Shown here in pieces: positions 1 to 7,607 of a DNA stretch of 64,000 nt. The DNA comes from Panacagrimonas sp. (GTDB lineage: Bacteria; Pseudomonadota; Gammaproteobacteria; Nevskiales; Nevskiaceae): assembly GCF_020697055.1 (NCBI RefSeq), contig NZ_JAJFBP010000026.1, positions 1-64,000 on the forward strand. The letters run 5' to 3'. The notes beneath the pieces were generated by a model, which was not told the origin of the DNA, ran no database searches, and saw nothing but the letters and a program-made list of their open reading frames with translations. Every line of letters starts with the position of its first letter. Within the stretch, counting starts at the first letter, position 1. The position numbers and the translations under genes were made by a program.

Positions 1-804
1 CTGGCTGCCCACGGGGCGCAGGTCCACCTTTGGGGCCGACGCCTCGAGGTCCTGCAGGCGGCGGCCGACGAGATCAACCAGCGCTGCGGCGCCACCCGGG
101 CGCACTTCCAGGTGGTCGACATCCGCAAGGCGGACGTCGTCGACGCTGCTATTGGACAGATCTGGGACGAACACGGTCCGCTGACCGGCCTGATCAACAA
201 CGCCGCGGCGAACTTCATCTCGCCGACCAAGGATCTGAGCCCCCGAGGGTTCGAGGCGGTGACGTCGACGGTCATGAATGGTGCGTTTTTCACGACCCAC
301 GCCTGCGGCAAGCGCTGGATCGCCCAGGGCCTGAAAGGCTCGGTCGTATCGACCCTTGTGACGTGGATCTGGACGGGTTCGGCGTTCGTGGTGCCCTCGG
401 CGATGGCCAAGGCGGCGGTCAACGCGATGACCATGTCGCTGGCCGTGGAATGGGCCAAGTACGGCATCCGGATCAACGCGGTCGCTCCCGGCCCGTTTCC
501 GACCGAGTACGCCTGGCAGATGCTCTCGCCGACCGATGATGCGAAGATCGGAGCCACGCAGGCCGATGAAGTCCCCATGGGACGCTACGGCGAGATCCAG
601 GAACTGGCCAACCTGATGATCCTGCTCCTGGGTGACGGCTGCGACTACATTACCGGCGAAACCATCTGCATCGACGGCGGTCATCACCTGGCTGCACCGT
701 CGACGTTTGCGGGACTCAACAAGCTCAGCGATGAAAGTTGGCGCAAGATCCGCGAGGCCAGTCAGGCCGCTACAGCCGCGTCCAAGGCACAAAGAACGAC
801 CTGA
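1..804 (+). CDS. SDR family oxidoreductase, 2,4-dienoyl-CoA reductase-like (5' end cut by the window)
   Basis: The reading frame is open from base 1, so the N-terminal strand and the first part of the NAD(P)-binding Rossmann fold lie outside the window. Visible are the GR-R cofactor region, the SDR motif LINNAAANF, the segment PSAMAKAAVNAM and the C-terminal YITGETICIDGG. The usual YxxxK tyrosine is replaced: the residue four before the lysine is Ser. Loss of this Tyr, together with the LAVEWAKYGIRINAVAPGP block, is typical of the dienoyl-CoA reductase (DECR) branch of SDRs. That branch reduces 2,4-dienoyl-CoA with NADPH during beta-oxidation of unsaturated acyl chains. Substrate assignment is an inference from family resemblance. 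Confidence 0.8.
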   Translation: MAAHGAQVHLWGRRLEVLQAAADEINQRCGATRAHFQVVDIRKADVVDAAIGQIWDEHGPLTGLINNAAANFISPTKDLSPRGFEAVTSTVMNGAFFTTHACGKRWIAQGLKGSVVSTLVTWIWTGSAFVVPSAMAKAAVNAMTMSLAVEWAKYGIRINAVAPGPFPTEYAWQMLSPTDDAKIGATQADEVPMGRYGEIQELANLMILLLGDGCDYITGETICIDGGHHLAAPSTFAGLNKLSDESWRKIREASQAATAASKAQRTT

Positions 805-1771
805 GAGGAGCCTCTCGAACCTCGCGCGTGCGCTGCTCGTCGCAGCGCTGACCGCGGCGCTGCTGCCGGGAGCGGCATTCGCGCAGGACACCTCCACCAC
901 CAAGCGTCCGCGCAAGACCGGTGGCACGGCGACCACCGTGAAATTGCAGAAGGCAACGCTGGACTGCCCCGAAGCACCGCCGTTCACGGCCGGAACGACG
1001 GGGACTTTCCATTTCCGCGATTGCGCCGACACCCCCGAACTCGTGCGCCTGCTCGGCGGCACGTTCGTCATGGGCGAGTCCGGCACCACCGGCACGCTGT
1101 ACGAGCGGCCGCTGCGTGAAGTCACCGTCAGCGAATTCTCCATCGGTCGCTACGAGGTCACGTTCGAAGAGTGGGACGCCTGCTACCGGGCGGGCGGATG
1201 CCTGAAGAACACCGAGGACGAGGGCTGGGGTCGCGGGCGTCGGCCCGTCATCAACGTCAGCTGGGTCGATGCCCAGCAATACGTCCACTGGCTGAGCGAA
1301 AAGACCGGCCACAAGTACCGGCTGCCCACCGAAGCGGAATGGGAGTACGCGGCCCGCGCCGGCAGTAGCGGTCGCTACTACTGGGGCGAGGGCGCCGAAT
1401 GGGCCTGCGAGTCGGCCAACGTCTTCGACCTCACCGGCTCGCTCCAGCACCAGAACTGGCATTGGCGCGCGACCTGCGACGATCGCTTCGCCGAGACGGC
1501 CCCGGTCGGCAGCTTCAGGCCCAACAAGTGGGGCCTGTACGACATGAGTGGCAACGTGTGGGAGTGGGTGCAGGATTGCTGGCACTCCGACTACACCAAC
1601 GGACCCGTCAACGGGGAAGCGTGGATCTCGGGCGGCGAGTGCGGCAAGCGCGTCAATCGCGGCGGCGGCTGGGGCAACCACCCGCGCAGCATGCGCTCGG
1701 CGTCACGTGACGCGGATTCGGCAGAAGGATTCAGCAACGCCATGGGCTTCCGGGTGGTGCGCGAACGGTAG
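731..1771 (+). CDS. secreted formylglycine-generating-enzyme-like (SUMF1/PvdO family) protein
   Basis: The FGE-sulfatase fold is clear: LLGGTFVMGESG, EVTFEEWDACY, PVINVSWVDAQQYVHWLS, YRLPTEAEWEYAARAG, WGLYDMSGNVWEWVQD, RVNRGGGWGNHPRS and a closing GFRVVRE. A hydrophobic stretch ending AAFA-QD, encoded just after base 812, looks like a signal peptide, so the protein is probably exported. The start is uncertain. ATG at 731 is the last in-frame ATG before the signal sequence and overlaps the end of the upstream SDR; no ATG lies directly at the signal peptide. The C-terminal catalytic cysteine of true sulfatase-activating FGE (in RGGSWxC) is absent, so a PvdO- or EgtB-like or structural role is more likely than sulfatase maturation. 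Confidence 0.8.
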   Translation: MKVGARSARPVRPLQPRPRHKERPERSLSNLARALLVAALTAALLPGAAFAQDTSTTKRPRKTGGTATTVKLQKATLDCPEAPPFTAGTTGTFHFRDCADTPELVRLLGGTFVMGESGTTGTLYERPLREVTVSEFSIGRYEVTFEEWDACYRAGGCLKNTEDEGWGRGRRPVINVSWVDAQQYVHWLSEKTGHKYRLPTEAEWEYAARAGSSGRYYWGEGAEWACESANVFDLTGSLQHQNWHWRATCDDRFAETAPVGSFRPNKWGLYDMSGNVWEWVQDCWHSDYTNGPVNGEAWISGGECGKRVNRGGGWGNHPRSMRSASRDADSAEGFSNAMGFRVVRER

Positions 1772-1813
1772 CGGCGGGACTCACGCCCGGCGCGCCGGGA
1801 CCAAGGGGACGGC

Positions 1814-3997
1814 ATGAACAGCGCGACGGTCGAAGACAAGAAGATCTTCTGCGGCATCTGCGAAGCGTCCTGCGGCCTGGTCGCAACCGTACGCGGCGAC
1901 GAGATCCTCAAGCTGCGCGGCGATCCGGACCATCCCCAGTCCGAAGGATTCATCTGCCCCAAGGGCGCCTCGTTCGGCTCGATCGTCGACGATCCGGATC
2001 GCGTGCTGCGTCCGCTGCAACGCCAGCCCGACGGCACGTTCCGCGAAGTCGAATGGAGCACCGCGCTCGACGACATCGGCGCGCGGCTGCGCAGGCTCAT
2101 CGGCACGCACGGCAGCGGCTCCGTCGGCGTCTACCTGGGGAACCCCAACGCCTGGAACTACGGTGCGTTCCTGTTCCTGACGGGCCTGGCCGCCGCGCTC
2201 AAGACGCGGCACTACTACACGGCCTCGTCCGGCGACATCAACAACTACTGGACCGTCGGCGAGCTGTTGTACGGCCACAACCTGTCGAATCCGTTTCCGG
2301 ACATCCAGCACACCGACTTCATGATCGTGCTCGGATCCAACCTCGTGGTGACCCACGGCAGCATGATGACCGTGGGCCGGGTGAAGGAAAAACTCGACGC
2401 GATCGTGCAGCGCGGCGGCCGCGTGGTGGTGATCGACCCGCGTCATACCGAGACCGCTCGCCAGTACGAGTGGCAGCCGCTCAAACCCGACGGCGATCCG
2501 TGGCTGCTGGCTGCGATGCTCAAGACGTTGTTCGATGAAAAGCGCGTCGACGAAGCGGCGCTGCGCGAGCAGACCACCGGAGGGGAAAAGCTGCCCGCGC
2601 TGCTGTCTGGCATCACGCAGGAAAGGGTCGAAGCCGAAACCGGAATGCGCTTCGAGGACGTGCAGCGCCTCGCACGCGATTTCGCCAGCGCGAAGCGCGC
2701 CGTGATCTACGGGCGCTGCGGCGCGTCGCTTGGCCCGTTCTCGACGCTGACCAAGTACCTGATCGACGCCTTCAACATCGCGACCGGCAACTTCGACCGG
2801 CGCGGCGGGTTCGTCTTCGGACGGCCGATGGTGGACATCGAGATCTTCACGCGCCTGTTCGGGCTCAACGGCTACGACCGCTGGCGCACGCGCGTCGACA
2901 ACATGCCCGAGGTGTTCGGCACCGCACCGCTGGCGTCGATGGCGCGCGAGATCACCACGCCCGGCAAGGGACAGATGCGCGCGCTGATCGTGGGATCCGG
3001 AAACATCGCGACCACCGCCTGCGCGTCGGGCGAGATCGGCAAGGCGCTCGGTCAGCTCGAGCTGCTCGTGTCGCTCGATCCCTACGTGACCGAAACCAAC
3101 GCACACGCCCACTACATCCTGCCGCCGACGCTGTGGATCGAACGCGACGGCATTCCGATCTTCACGCAGATGCACAACGCCGTGCCGTACGCGCAGTGGG
3201 TTCCCCCCGCCGTGCCGCCGCGCGGCGACACGCGCGACGACTGGTGGATCCTCGACCAGATCGCAAAACGCATCCGCCTGGTGCCGGCGCCTTCCCGGGC
3301 GGCGCAATGGCTCGGCCGCATCGGAATCCGGCTGTCGCCGGCGACGATCATCGACCTGTTCCTGCGTCTGTCACGCGAAGGGGACTGGTTCGGCTTGCGG
3401 CCTCGGGGCCTGAGCCGCAAAAAGCTGTGCGCCAATCCAGGCGGCGTGAAGATGGACGACGCCCCTCCGGTGGGCGTGCTGCGCAAACGTGTCCATCACC
3501 GCGACCGCAAGGTGCACCTGCACCACGCGCTGTTCGAGACCGAGATGCGGCGCATGATCGCGCGAACGTCTCCGACCAACGCGGACTACCCGCTGCGCCT
3601 GGTCAGCATGCGCGAGCTGCAATCGCAGAACAGCTGGCTGCACAACTCGCCGCGCCTGATGACGGCCAACCGCACGCATCGCCTGCGCATGCATCCGGCG
3701 GACGCCGAGCGCCTTCAGATCCGCAACGAGGATCTGGTCACCATCACCTCGCGCTGGGGCCGCATCAGCAGTCCCGTGCAGATCACCGACGAGATGACCG
3801 AGGGCGTCGTCGCGCTGCCGCAATCCTGGGGGCACCGGGGAGGCTGGAAGCACGCGGTCGCCGCAGGCGGCAGCAACTACAACCGTCTGACCTCGAGCGC
3901 GCCCGGCGAGATCGATCAGCCCTCGGGCAACGCGGTGCTCAATGGCATCGCGGTCCGCGTCGAGCGGATCGCGCAGACCGACGTCGTCGCGGCCTGA
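1814..3997 (+). CDS. molybdopterin-dependent oxidoreductase with N-terminal [4Fe-4S] site
   Basis: The 727-residue protein opens with a C-x2-C-x3-C cluster (FCGICEASCG) and a fourth Cys in GFICPKGAS, the Mo/W-bisPGD Fe4S4 domain. Next come Molybdopterin-type blocks (VYLGNPNAWNYG, MIVLGSNLVVTHGSM, VVVIDPRHTETA) and a C-terminal cofactor-binding beta-barrel (LRMHPADAERLQIRNEDLVTI, LPQSWGHRGG). It belongs to the DMSO-reductase/formate-dehydrogenase superfamily. No Tat-type twin arginine is visible at the N terminus, so it is probably cytoplasmic. No dedicated iron-sulfur or membrane-anchor subunit is adjacent. The gene is convergent with the COX3/COX4-like cluster. Substrate unknown. Confidence 0.85.
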   Translation: MNSATVEDKKIFCGICEASCGLVATVRGDEILKLRGDPDHPQSEGFICPKGASFGSIVDDPDRVLRPLQRQPDGTFREVEWSTALDDIGARLRRLIGTHGSGSVGVYLGNPNAWNYGAFLFLTGLAAALKTRHYYTASSGDINNYWTVGELLYGHNLSNPFPDIQHTDFMIVLGSNLVVTHGSMMTVGRVKEKLDAIVQRGGRVVVIDPRHTETARQYEWQPLKPDGDPWLLAAMLKTLFDEKRVDEAALREQTTGGEKLPALLSGITQERVEAETGMRFEDVQRLARDFASAKRAVIYGRCGASLGPFSTLTKYLIDAFNIATGNFDRRGGFVFGRPMVDIEIFTRLFGLNGYDRWRTRVDNMPEVFGTAPLASMAREITTPGKGQMRALIVGSGNIATTACASGEIGKALGQLELLVSLDPYVTETNAHAHYILPPTLWIERDGIPIFTQMHNAVPYAQWVPPAVPPRGDTRDDWWILDQIAKRIRLVPAPSRAAQWLGRIGIRLSPATIIDLFLRLSREGDWFGLRPRGLSRKKLCANPGGVKMDDAPPVGVLRKRVHHRDRKVHLHHALFETEMRRMIARTSPTNADYPLRLVSMRELQSQNSWLHNSPRLMTANRTHRLRMHPADAERLQIRNEDLVTITSRWGRISSPVQITDEMTEGVVALPQSWGHRGGWKHAVAAGGSNYNRLTSSAPGEIDQPSGNAVLNGIAVRVERIAQTDVVAA

Positions 3998-4001
3998 CCG
4001 C

Positions 4002-4280
4002 TCAGCCCGCGGCCGGCGTGAGCCAGTAGAGCGCGATCAGCGCGCCGGTCACCGCGATCACCCACGCCTCGAAGACCAGCCTCAGCGGCAGCGGCGCGTG
4101 GCGCAGCTCCATGAAGTGGAGCAATACCAGCCGCACCTTGATCGCGGCGATCAGCACGATGGCGATCGTCGCAATGCGCAACGGGAAGGCGTCCTTGGTC
4201 AGCATCCATGTGGTGACGAACGTGGCCGCCATCAGCAGCAGCCAGACCTTGCTCGCCGTCTGTCGAAAAAGTTCGTTCAT
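4002..4280 (-). CDS. cytochrome c oxidase subunit IV-like (COX4/NorF-like) small membrane protein, copy 1
   Basis: A 92-residue protein with about three hydrophobic segments and the family core KVRLVLLHFMELRHAP. It matches the prokaryotic COX4/NorF-like superfamily, whose members accompany heme-copper oxidases or NO reductases as small accessory subunits in the inner membrane. The start ATG overlaps the stop of the preceding COX3-like gene (ATGA), which indicates translational coupling. No catalytic heme-copper subunit I is present nearby. The gene is closely similar in layout to the copy at 4884-5168, so the pair looks like a tandem duplication. Confidence 0.8.
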   Translation of the reverse strand: MNELFRQTASKVWLLLMAATFVTTWMLTKDAFPLRIATIAIVLIAAIKVRLVLLHFMELRHAPLPLRLVFEAWVIAVTGALIALYWLTPAAG

Positions 4281-4936
4281 CGCATCAGGTAGAGGAGCGG
4301 GAACAGCACGATCCACAGCAGATCGACCATGTGCCAGTAGATGCCGCCGCACTCGATCACGGTCATCCGCCCCGGACCGAACGCTTCGCGCCGCGCCATG
4401 CGCCAGAAGATCAGAAGCATCACGCAGCCGCCCATCACGTGGAGCATGTGAAAGCCCGTGAGCACGAAGTAGTACATGTAGAAGTCGTTCGTGGCCGGCG
4501 TCAGACCCGCCGCGAACTTCGCGCCGTACTCGAACGCCTTGGAGATGCCGAACGCGACGCCGCACAGGCCGGAGGCGATCAGCCATCGCGAGATCCGCTC
4601 GAGGCGATTGCTTCGCGCCGCCTCCACCGCCATCACGAACGACCACGAGCTGGTGAGCAGGATCAGCGTGTTGAGGCCGCCGAAATCCGGATCGAGCGTG
4701 AGGCGTCCCGCCTCGTACAGCCCCGGCGCCTCGCGGCGTCCGGTCATGAACAGCATGAACAGGATGAAGAAGAACAGCATGTCCATGCCCACGAACACCC
4801 ATAGGCCTTCTGCGCCCGGAACACGGCGCGCGGACCTGGCGAGAGCGTGGGTCAACCGTCCGCTCCGCAGCCCCGCGAGGGACTCACGATGCAGGGGGGC
4901 AGTCGGCAGCGGTGCCGGTGAAGAACCAGATGCCAA
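4277..4936 (-). CDS. cytochrome c oxidase subunit III-like (NorE-like) membrane protein, copy 1
   Basis: A multi-pass inner-membrane protein of the heme-copper oxidase subunit III family. Family-type segments include FGISKAFEYGAKF, DFYMYYFVLTGFHMLHVMGG and YWHMVDLLWIVLFPLLYL. The hydrophobic region begins at VFVGMDMLFFFILF; the first 45 residues are Arg/Ser-rich and poorly conserved in style. The annotated ATG overlaps the upstream COX4-like gene by 53 bp. A TTG at 4855 with GGAG about 7 nt upstream would remove this overlap and is a credible alternative start. The gene is coupled to the downstream COX4-like gene by an ATGA overlap. Confidence 0.78.
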   Translation of the reverse strand: MASGSSPAPLPTAPLHRESLAGLRSGRLTHALARSARRVPGAEGLWVFVGMDMLFFFILFMLFMTGRREAPGLYEAGRLTLDPDFGGLNTLILLTSSWSFVMAVEAARSNRLERISRWLIASGLCGVAFGISKAFEYGAKFAAGLTPATNDFYMYYFVLTGFHMLHVMGGCVMLLIFWRMARREAFGPGRMTVIECGGIYWHMVDLLWIVLFPLLYLMR

Positions 4937-5168
4937 GAATCAGGGACGCGGCCACGACGGGCCACAGTTCGAATACGAGCCGCCATCGCAAAGGTGCGTG
5001 CTTCAGTTCCATGTAGTGCAGGACGATCATGCGCACCTTGACCACCGCGATCAACAGGATCAGGGACACCGCGGACGGCGCACCCAGTCCTTGATCCTCG
5101 ATCAGCAGCCAGGTCGCGATGCTCGCGCAGACCAGCATGAACCACGTGATGATCGCCGCCCGGTTCAT
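4884..5168 (-). CDS. cytochrome c oxidase subunit IV-like (COX4/NorF-like) small membrane protein, copy 2
   Basis: A 94-residue hydrophobic protein with the core KVRMIVLHYMELKHAP, almost the same as the sister gene at 4002-4280. The start at 5168 forms an ATGA overlap with the stop of the upstream COX3-like gene. An in-frame ATG at 5183 is less likely because it lies inside that gene. The predicted fold is three transmembrane helices of the COX4/NorF group. It probably forms a membrane complex with the adjacent subunit III-like protein. Function without a core oxidase is unknown. Confidence 0.8.
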   Translation of the reverse strand: MNRAAIITWFMLVCASIATWLLIEDQGLGAPSAVSLILLIAVVKVRMIVLHYMELKHAPLRWRLVFELWPVVAASLILGIWFFTGTAADCPPAS

Positions 5169-5797
5169 GGACACGCTGGCCATTGATGTCCCAGGACGTA
5201 GAGCAGCGGAAAGATCAGCACCCACAGCAGATCCACCATGTGCCAGTACAGTCCGACGGCCTCGATCTTGCCGCGGAAGTCCGGTGCACCCGCGTGCCGC
5301 AGGCTGTAGAACCAGATGAAAGCCAGCGCGCCCATGCCACCGAGAAAATGCAGGAAGTGCGCGCCGGTCAACGCGAAGTAGTACATGTAGAACGCGTTGG
5401 TGTGCATGCCGATGTCGTGCGCGAACTTGTCGCCCCACTCGACGAACTTGCTCACGCCGAATCCCGCGCCGATGACGAACGCCACCAGGATCCAGTTGCG
5501 GATCGCCGTCATCCGCCCCTCGCGCGCGGCGCTCACCGCGAACACCACGCAGAGACCGCTGGTCACCAGGATCAGCAGATTGGCCAGGCCCAGGTGGAAA
5601 TCCAGGGCGTTGGCCGAGCGGTTGAACACTGCCAGTTCATGCGAGCGGTCCACCATGAAGCCGGTGAACAGCATCGCGAACACGATCAGGTCCGCGATGA
5701 TGAAGGTCAGGATGCCGGAGACCGGATTCCCTTGTTCACGCGACGCGCCGATCGACGGCGCGTCGGATCCGGTCGCCACCGACGTCATCTCCGTCAC
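5165..5797 (-). CDS. cytochrome c oxidase subunit III-like (NorE-like) membrane protein, copy 2
   Basis: A 210-residue polytopic protein of the COX3/NorE family. Diagnostic segments are LLILVTSGLCVVFAVSAA, GFGVSKFVEWGDKF, AFYMYYFALTGAHFLHFLGG and LYWHMVDLLWVLIFPLLYVL, each with a counterpart in copy 1. It is second in a reverse-strand cluster that starts with the unknown membrane protein at 5805-6593, 7 bp upstream, and it is coupled to the COX4-like gene by ATGA. Known family members are accessory subunits of terminal oxidases or nitric oxide reductase, but no subunit I or II gene is in the window. Confidence 0.82.
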   Translation of the reverse strand: MTEMTSVATGSDAPSIGASREQGNPVSGILTFIIADLIVFAMLFTGFMVDRSHELAVFNRSANALDFHLGLANLLILVTSGLCVVFAVSAAREGRMTAIRNWILVAFVIGAGFGVSKFVEWGDKFAHDIGMHTNAFYMYYFALTGAHFLHFLGGMGALAFIWFYSLRHAGAPDFRGKIEAVGLYWHMVDLLWVLIFPLLYVLGHQWPACP

Positions 5798-5804
5798 GGC
5801 GGGA

Positions 5805-6593
5805 TCAGGCGCGGTCGAGCAGTTCCGCGCGCTCCTTCTCGAGCCGCGGGATCGCCTTCATCGTGAAATAGGTGATCACGAGGATGTAGGCGAACCAGAC
5901 GACGAACTCGACCCAGAAGTTGAGCCATCCCTGGCGTGCGAACAGCCCCGTCTTGAAGAACGGCATCAGCAGCTCGAACAGGAAGCTCAGGCCGGCCCAG
6001 ATCGAGTACCAGCAGGCCCAGCGCGGAAACAGCGGCTTTTCGCGCTTGTCGGTCAGGCCGGCCATGCCGATCGCGACCATCGGGATCGTGGTGATGAAAT
6101 AGAACATGTCGATCAGCAGCCAGCCCTGGTCGTAGAGCATCTGCAGCGTCTTGGGTTCGAGCTCTTCCGGGCGGTACGCACCCGTCAGCCAGAACACCGA
6201 CGACGTCACCAGCGGCACCACGGTGAGCGCGCCGCCCCACATCTGCAGTGTCGAGACGATGTCGTTCTCGTTGCGGTTGATCAGCTGCATGACCTTGTAG
6301 ATCGCCAGCGTCCACGGCAGATACAGGCAACCGAACAGCATCGCGCCGCCCATGCCCGCGCGGATTTCGTTGTAGTGCGTGCGGAAGTGCGCCGCCATCT
6401 GATCGGCCGTCCAGTCGGCCGGAATCGGCGGGATGTTGTAGCCGAGCATTCCCCAGCACAGCAGGAACGCGGCGAGGAACACCGGCCCCATCGCGGCGCA
6501 CGCGCGCCAATACCGGAAGTAGGCTTCGTTGGTCAGGACCGGGTTGTAGTACCGGAAATACGCCTCGGTGTTGAACATCCGTGGATCGTTCAT
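5805..6593 (-). CDS. multi-pass membrane protein of unknown function, first gene of the COX3/COX4-like cluster
   Basis: A 262-residue protein that I do not recognise. It shows about six hydrophobic helices, for example MGPVFLAAFLLCWGMLGYNI, AMLFGCLYLPWTLAIYKV, LIDMFYFITTIPMVAIGMAG and FVVWFAYILVITYFTM. It also has a Tyr/Phe-rich N terminus with a duplicated EAYFRY element (residues about 10-15 and 23-28) and a charged C-terminal tail. It is the first gene of the reverse-strand cluster and is read divergently from the AraC regulator at 6744. Its position suggests that it partners the subunit III/IV-like proteins in a membrane complex; this is inference. Confidence 0.7.
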   Translation of the reverse strand: MNDPRMFNTEAYFRYYNPVLTNEAYFRYWRACAAMGPVFLAAFLLCWGMLGYNIPPIPADWTADQMAAHFRTHYNEIRAGMGGAMLFGCLYLPWTLAIYKVMQLINRNENDIVSTLQMWGGALTVVPLVTSSVFWLTGAYRPEELEPKTLQMLYDQGWLLIDMFYFITTIPMVAIGMAGLTDKREKPLFPRWACWYSIWAGLSFLFELLMPFFKTGLFARQGWLNFWVEFVVWFAYILVITYFTMKAIPRLEKERAELLDRA

Positions 6594-6631
6594 CGAAATT
6601 GCTCCTTCGGACCCGCGGGCCGCAACCCGTC

Positions 6632-6644
6632 TGGTACCGTACTA
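6632..6644. promoter_or_regulatory. TGGTAC-n-GTACCA-type operator (one mismatch), site 1
   Basis: TGGTACCGTACTA lies in the 150-bp divergent region between the COX3/COX4-like cluster (start 6593) and the AraC gene (start 6744). It matches the perfect palindrome at 10089 in 12 of 13 bases. The same element recurs in other divergent promoters of this window, which supports a protein-binding site, probably for a TetR-type repressor (inference). Confidence 0.6.
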
Positions 6645-6743
6645 ATCGAGTCGCCAGTATCGCCGCACGGTTGGACCGATCTATCGGATTCGGTCCAACC
6701 CCATGTCAGAATCGGATACAGGCGCTCAACAATCGGGAACAGG

Positions 6744-7604
6744 GTGGCCACACCCGCGAAGAGACTCGCCGTCGATGCGTTCCGCCGCGCGTTCGGGGTT
6801 GCTCCGGAGATCGCGTGCGAACTGCGGCTGGGCGACGGCCTGGGCATCTACGGGTGGCGCACGCCCGACATCAAGAACTTCGAGCTGTCCGCCAACGACG
6901 AGCTCGTCCTGGCGCTGCATCTGGGCGGTTCGCGGCGCGTCCGGGCGATCACCGACCACGGCCTGAGCCGTGCGCAATCGATTCCCGGCATGGTCACGAT
7001 CCTGCCGCCCGACCGCGTGCATGCCTTTCGCACCGAAGGCAGCGTTCACGTCGCGACGCTGCATCTGCCCCGCCCGATCGATGACGGGCCGCTGGCCCAG
7101 CTGGCGAAGAGCTCGGCGCCGCGCTTCGCTTTTCGCGATCGCTACGTCAGCGCCGCGATGGAGGCGCTGCTCCGCGCGGTCCGGATGGATCGACGCTTGC
7201 ACCCCGGCTATGCCGAGAAGCTCGCCGATGCGCTGCTCAGCCATCTCGCGCTGTGGGCCGACACGCTGCCCGACGAAGCCTCGCACGGCGACACGGCGCT
7301 CAACGAGCTGCTCGCCTGGATCGACGGCCACCTGGGACAGAAGCTCAGTCTCGACGAGCTCGCCGCACGCGTGCACATGAGCCGCGCGCTCTTCACGCGC
7401 CGCTTTCGCGACGCCACCGGCCTATCGGCGCACCAGTACCTGACGCGTCGACGCGTCGAGGTCGCGCAGCGGCTGCTGCGCGACAGCAATCAGGACCTGG
7501 CGTGGATCGCGCACGAGACCGGCTTTTCCAGCCAGTCTCATTTCACGGCGTGGTTTCGCGAAGTGACCGGGTCGACGCCCGGACGCTTCCGCGAGCGCCG
7601 CTAG
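6744..7604 (+). CDS. AraC family transcriptional regulator
   Basis: The 286-residue protein has an N-terminal cupin-like sensing region (ELVLALHLGG, GMVTILPPDRVHAFR) and a C-terminal double helix-turn-helix: KLSLDELAARVHMSRALFTR, then DLAWIAHETGFSSQSHFTAW ending in TPGRFRERR. The GTG at 6744 is chosen because a GGAACAGG purine run precedes it and it gives a standard AraC length. The frame is open upstream as far as 5397, but that part is antisense to the membrane genes. It is divergent to the COX3/COX4-like cluster and convergent with the aldehyde dehydrogenase. It probably controls the adjacent divergent operon. Confidence 0.88.
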   Translation: MATPAKRLAVDAFRRAFGVAPEIACELRLGDGLGIYGWRTPDIKNFELSANDELVLALHLGGSRRVRAITDHGLSRAQSIPGMVTILPPDRVHAFRTEGSVHVATLHLPRPIDDGPLAQLAKSSAPRFAFRDRYVSAAMEALLRAVRMDRRLHPGYAEKLADALLSHLALWADTLPDEASHGDTALNELLAWIDGHLGQKLSLDELAARVHMSRALFTRRFRDATGLSAHQYLTRRRVEVAQRLLRDSNQDLAWIAHETGFSSQSHFTAWFREVTGSTPGRFRERR

Positions 7605-7607
7605 CGA

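Noticed and set aside
1781..3307. 508-codon minus frame opposite the molybdopterin oxidoreductase
   Set aside because: No recognisable domain, shadow composition, and the opposite strand carries clear iron-sulfur and molybdopterin motifs.
5397..7604. 735-codon forward frame ending in the AraC gene
   Set aside because: The first 449 codons are antisense to the membrane genes and the sequence is Arg/His-rich without domain features; only the part from GTG 6744 is a real AraC protein.
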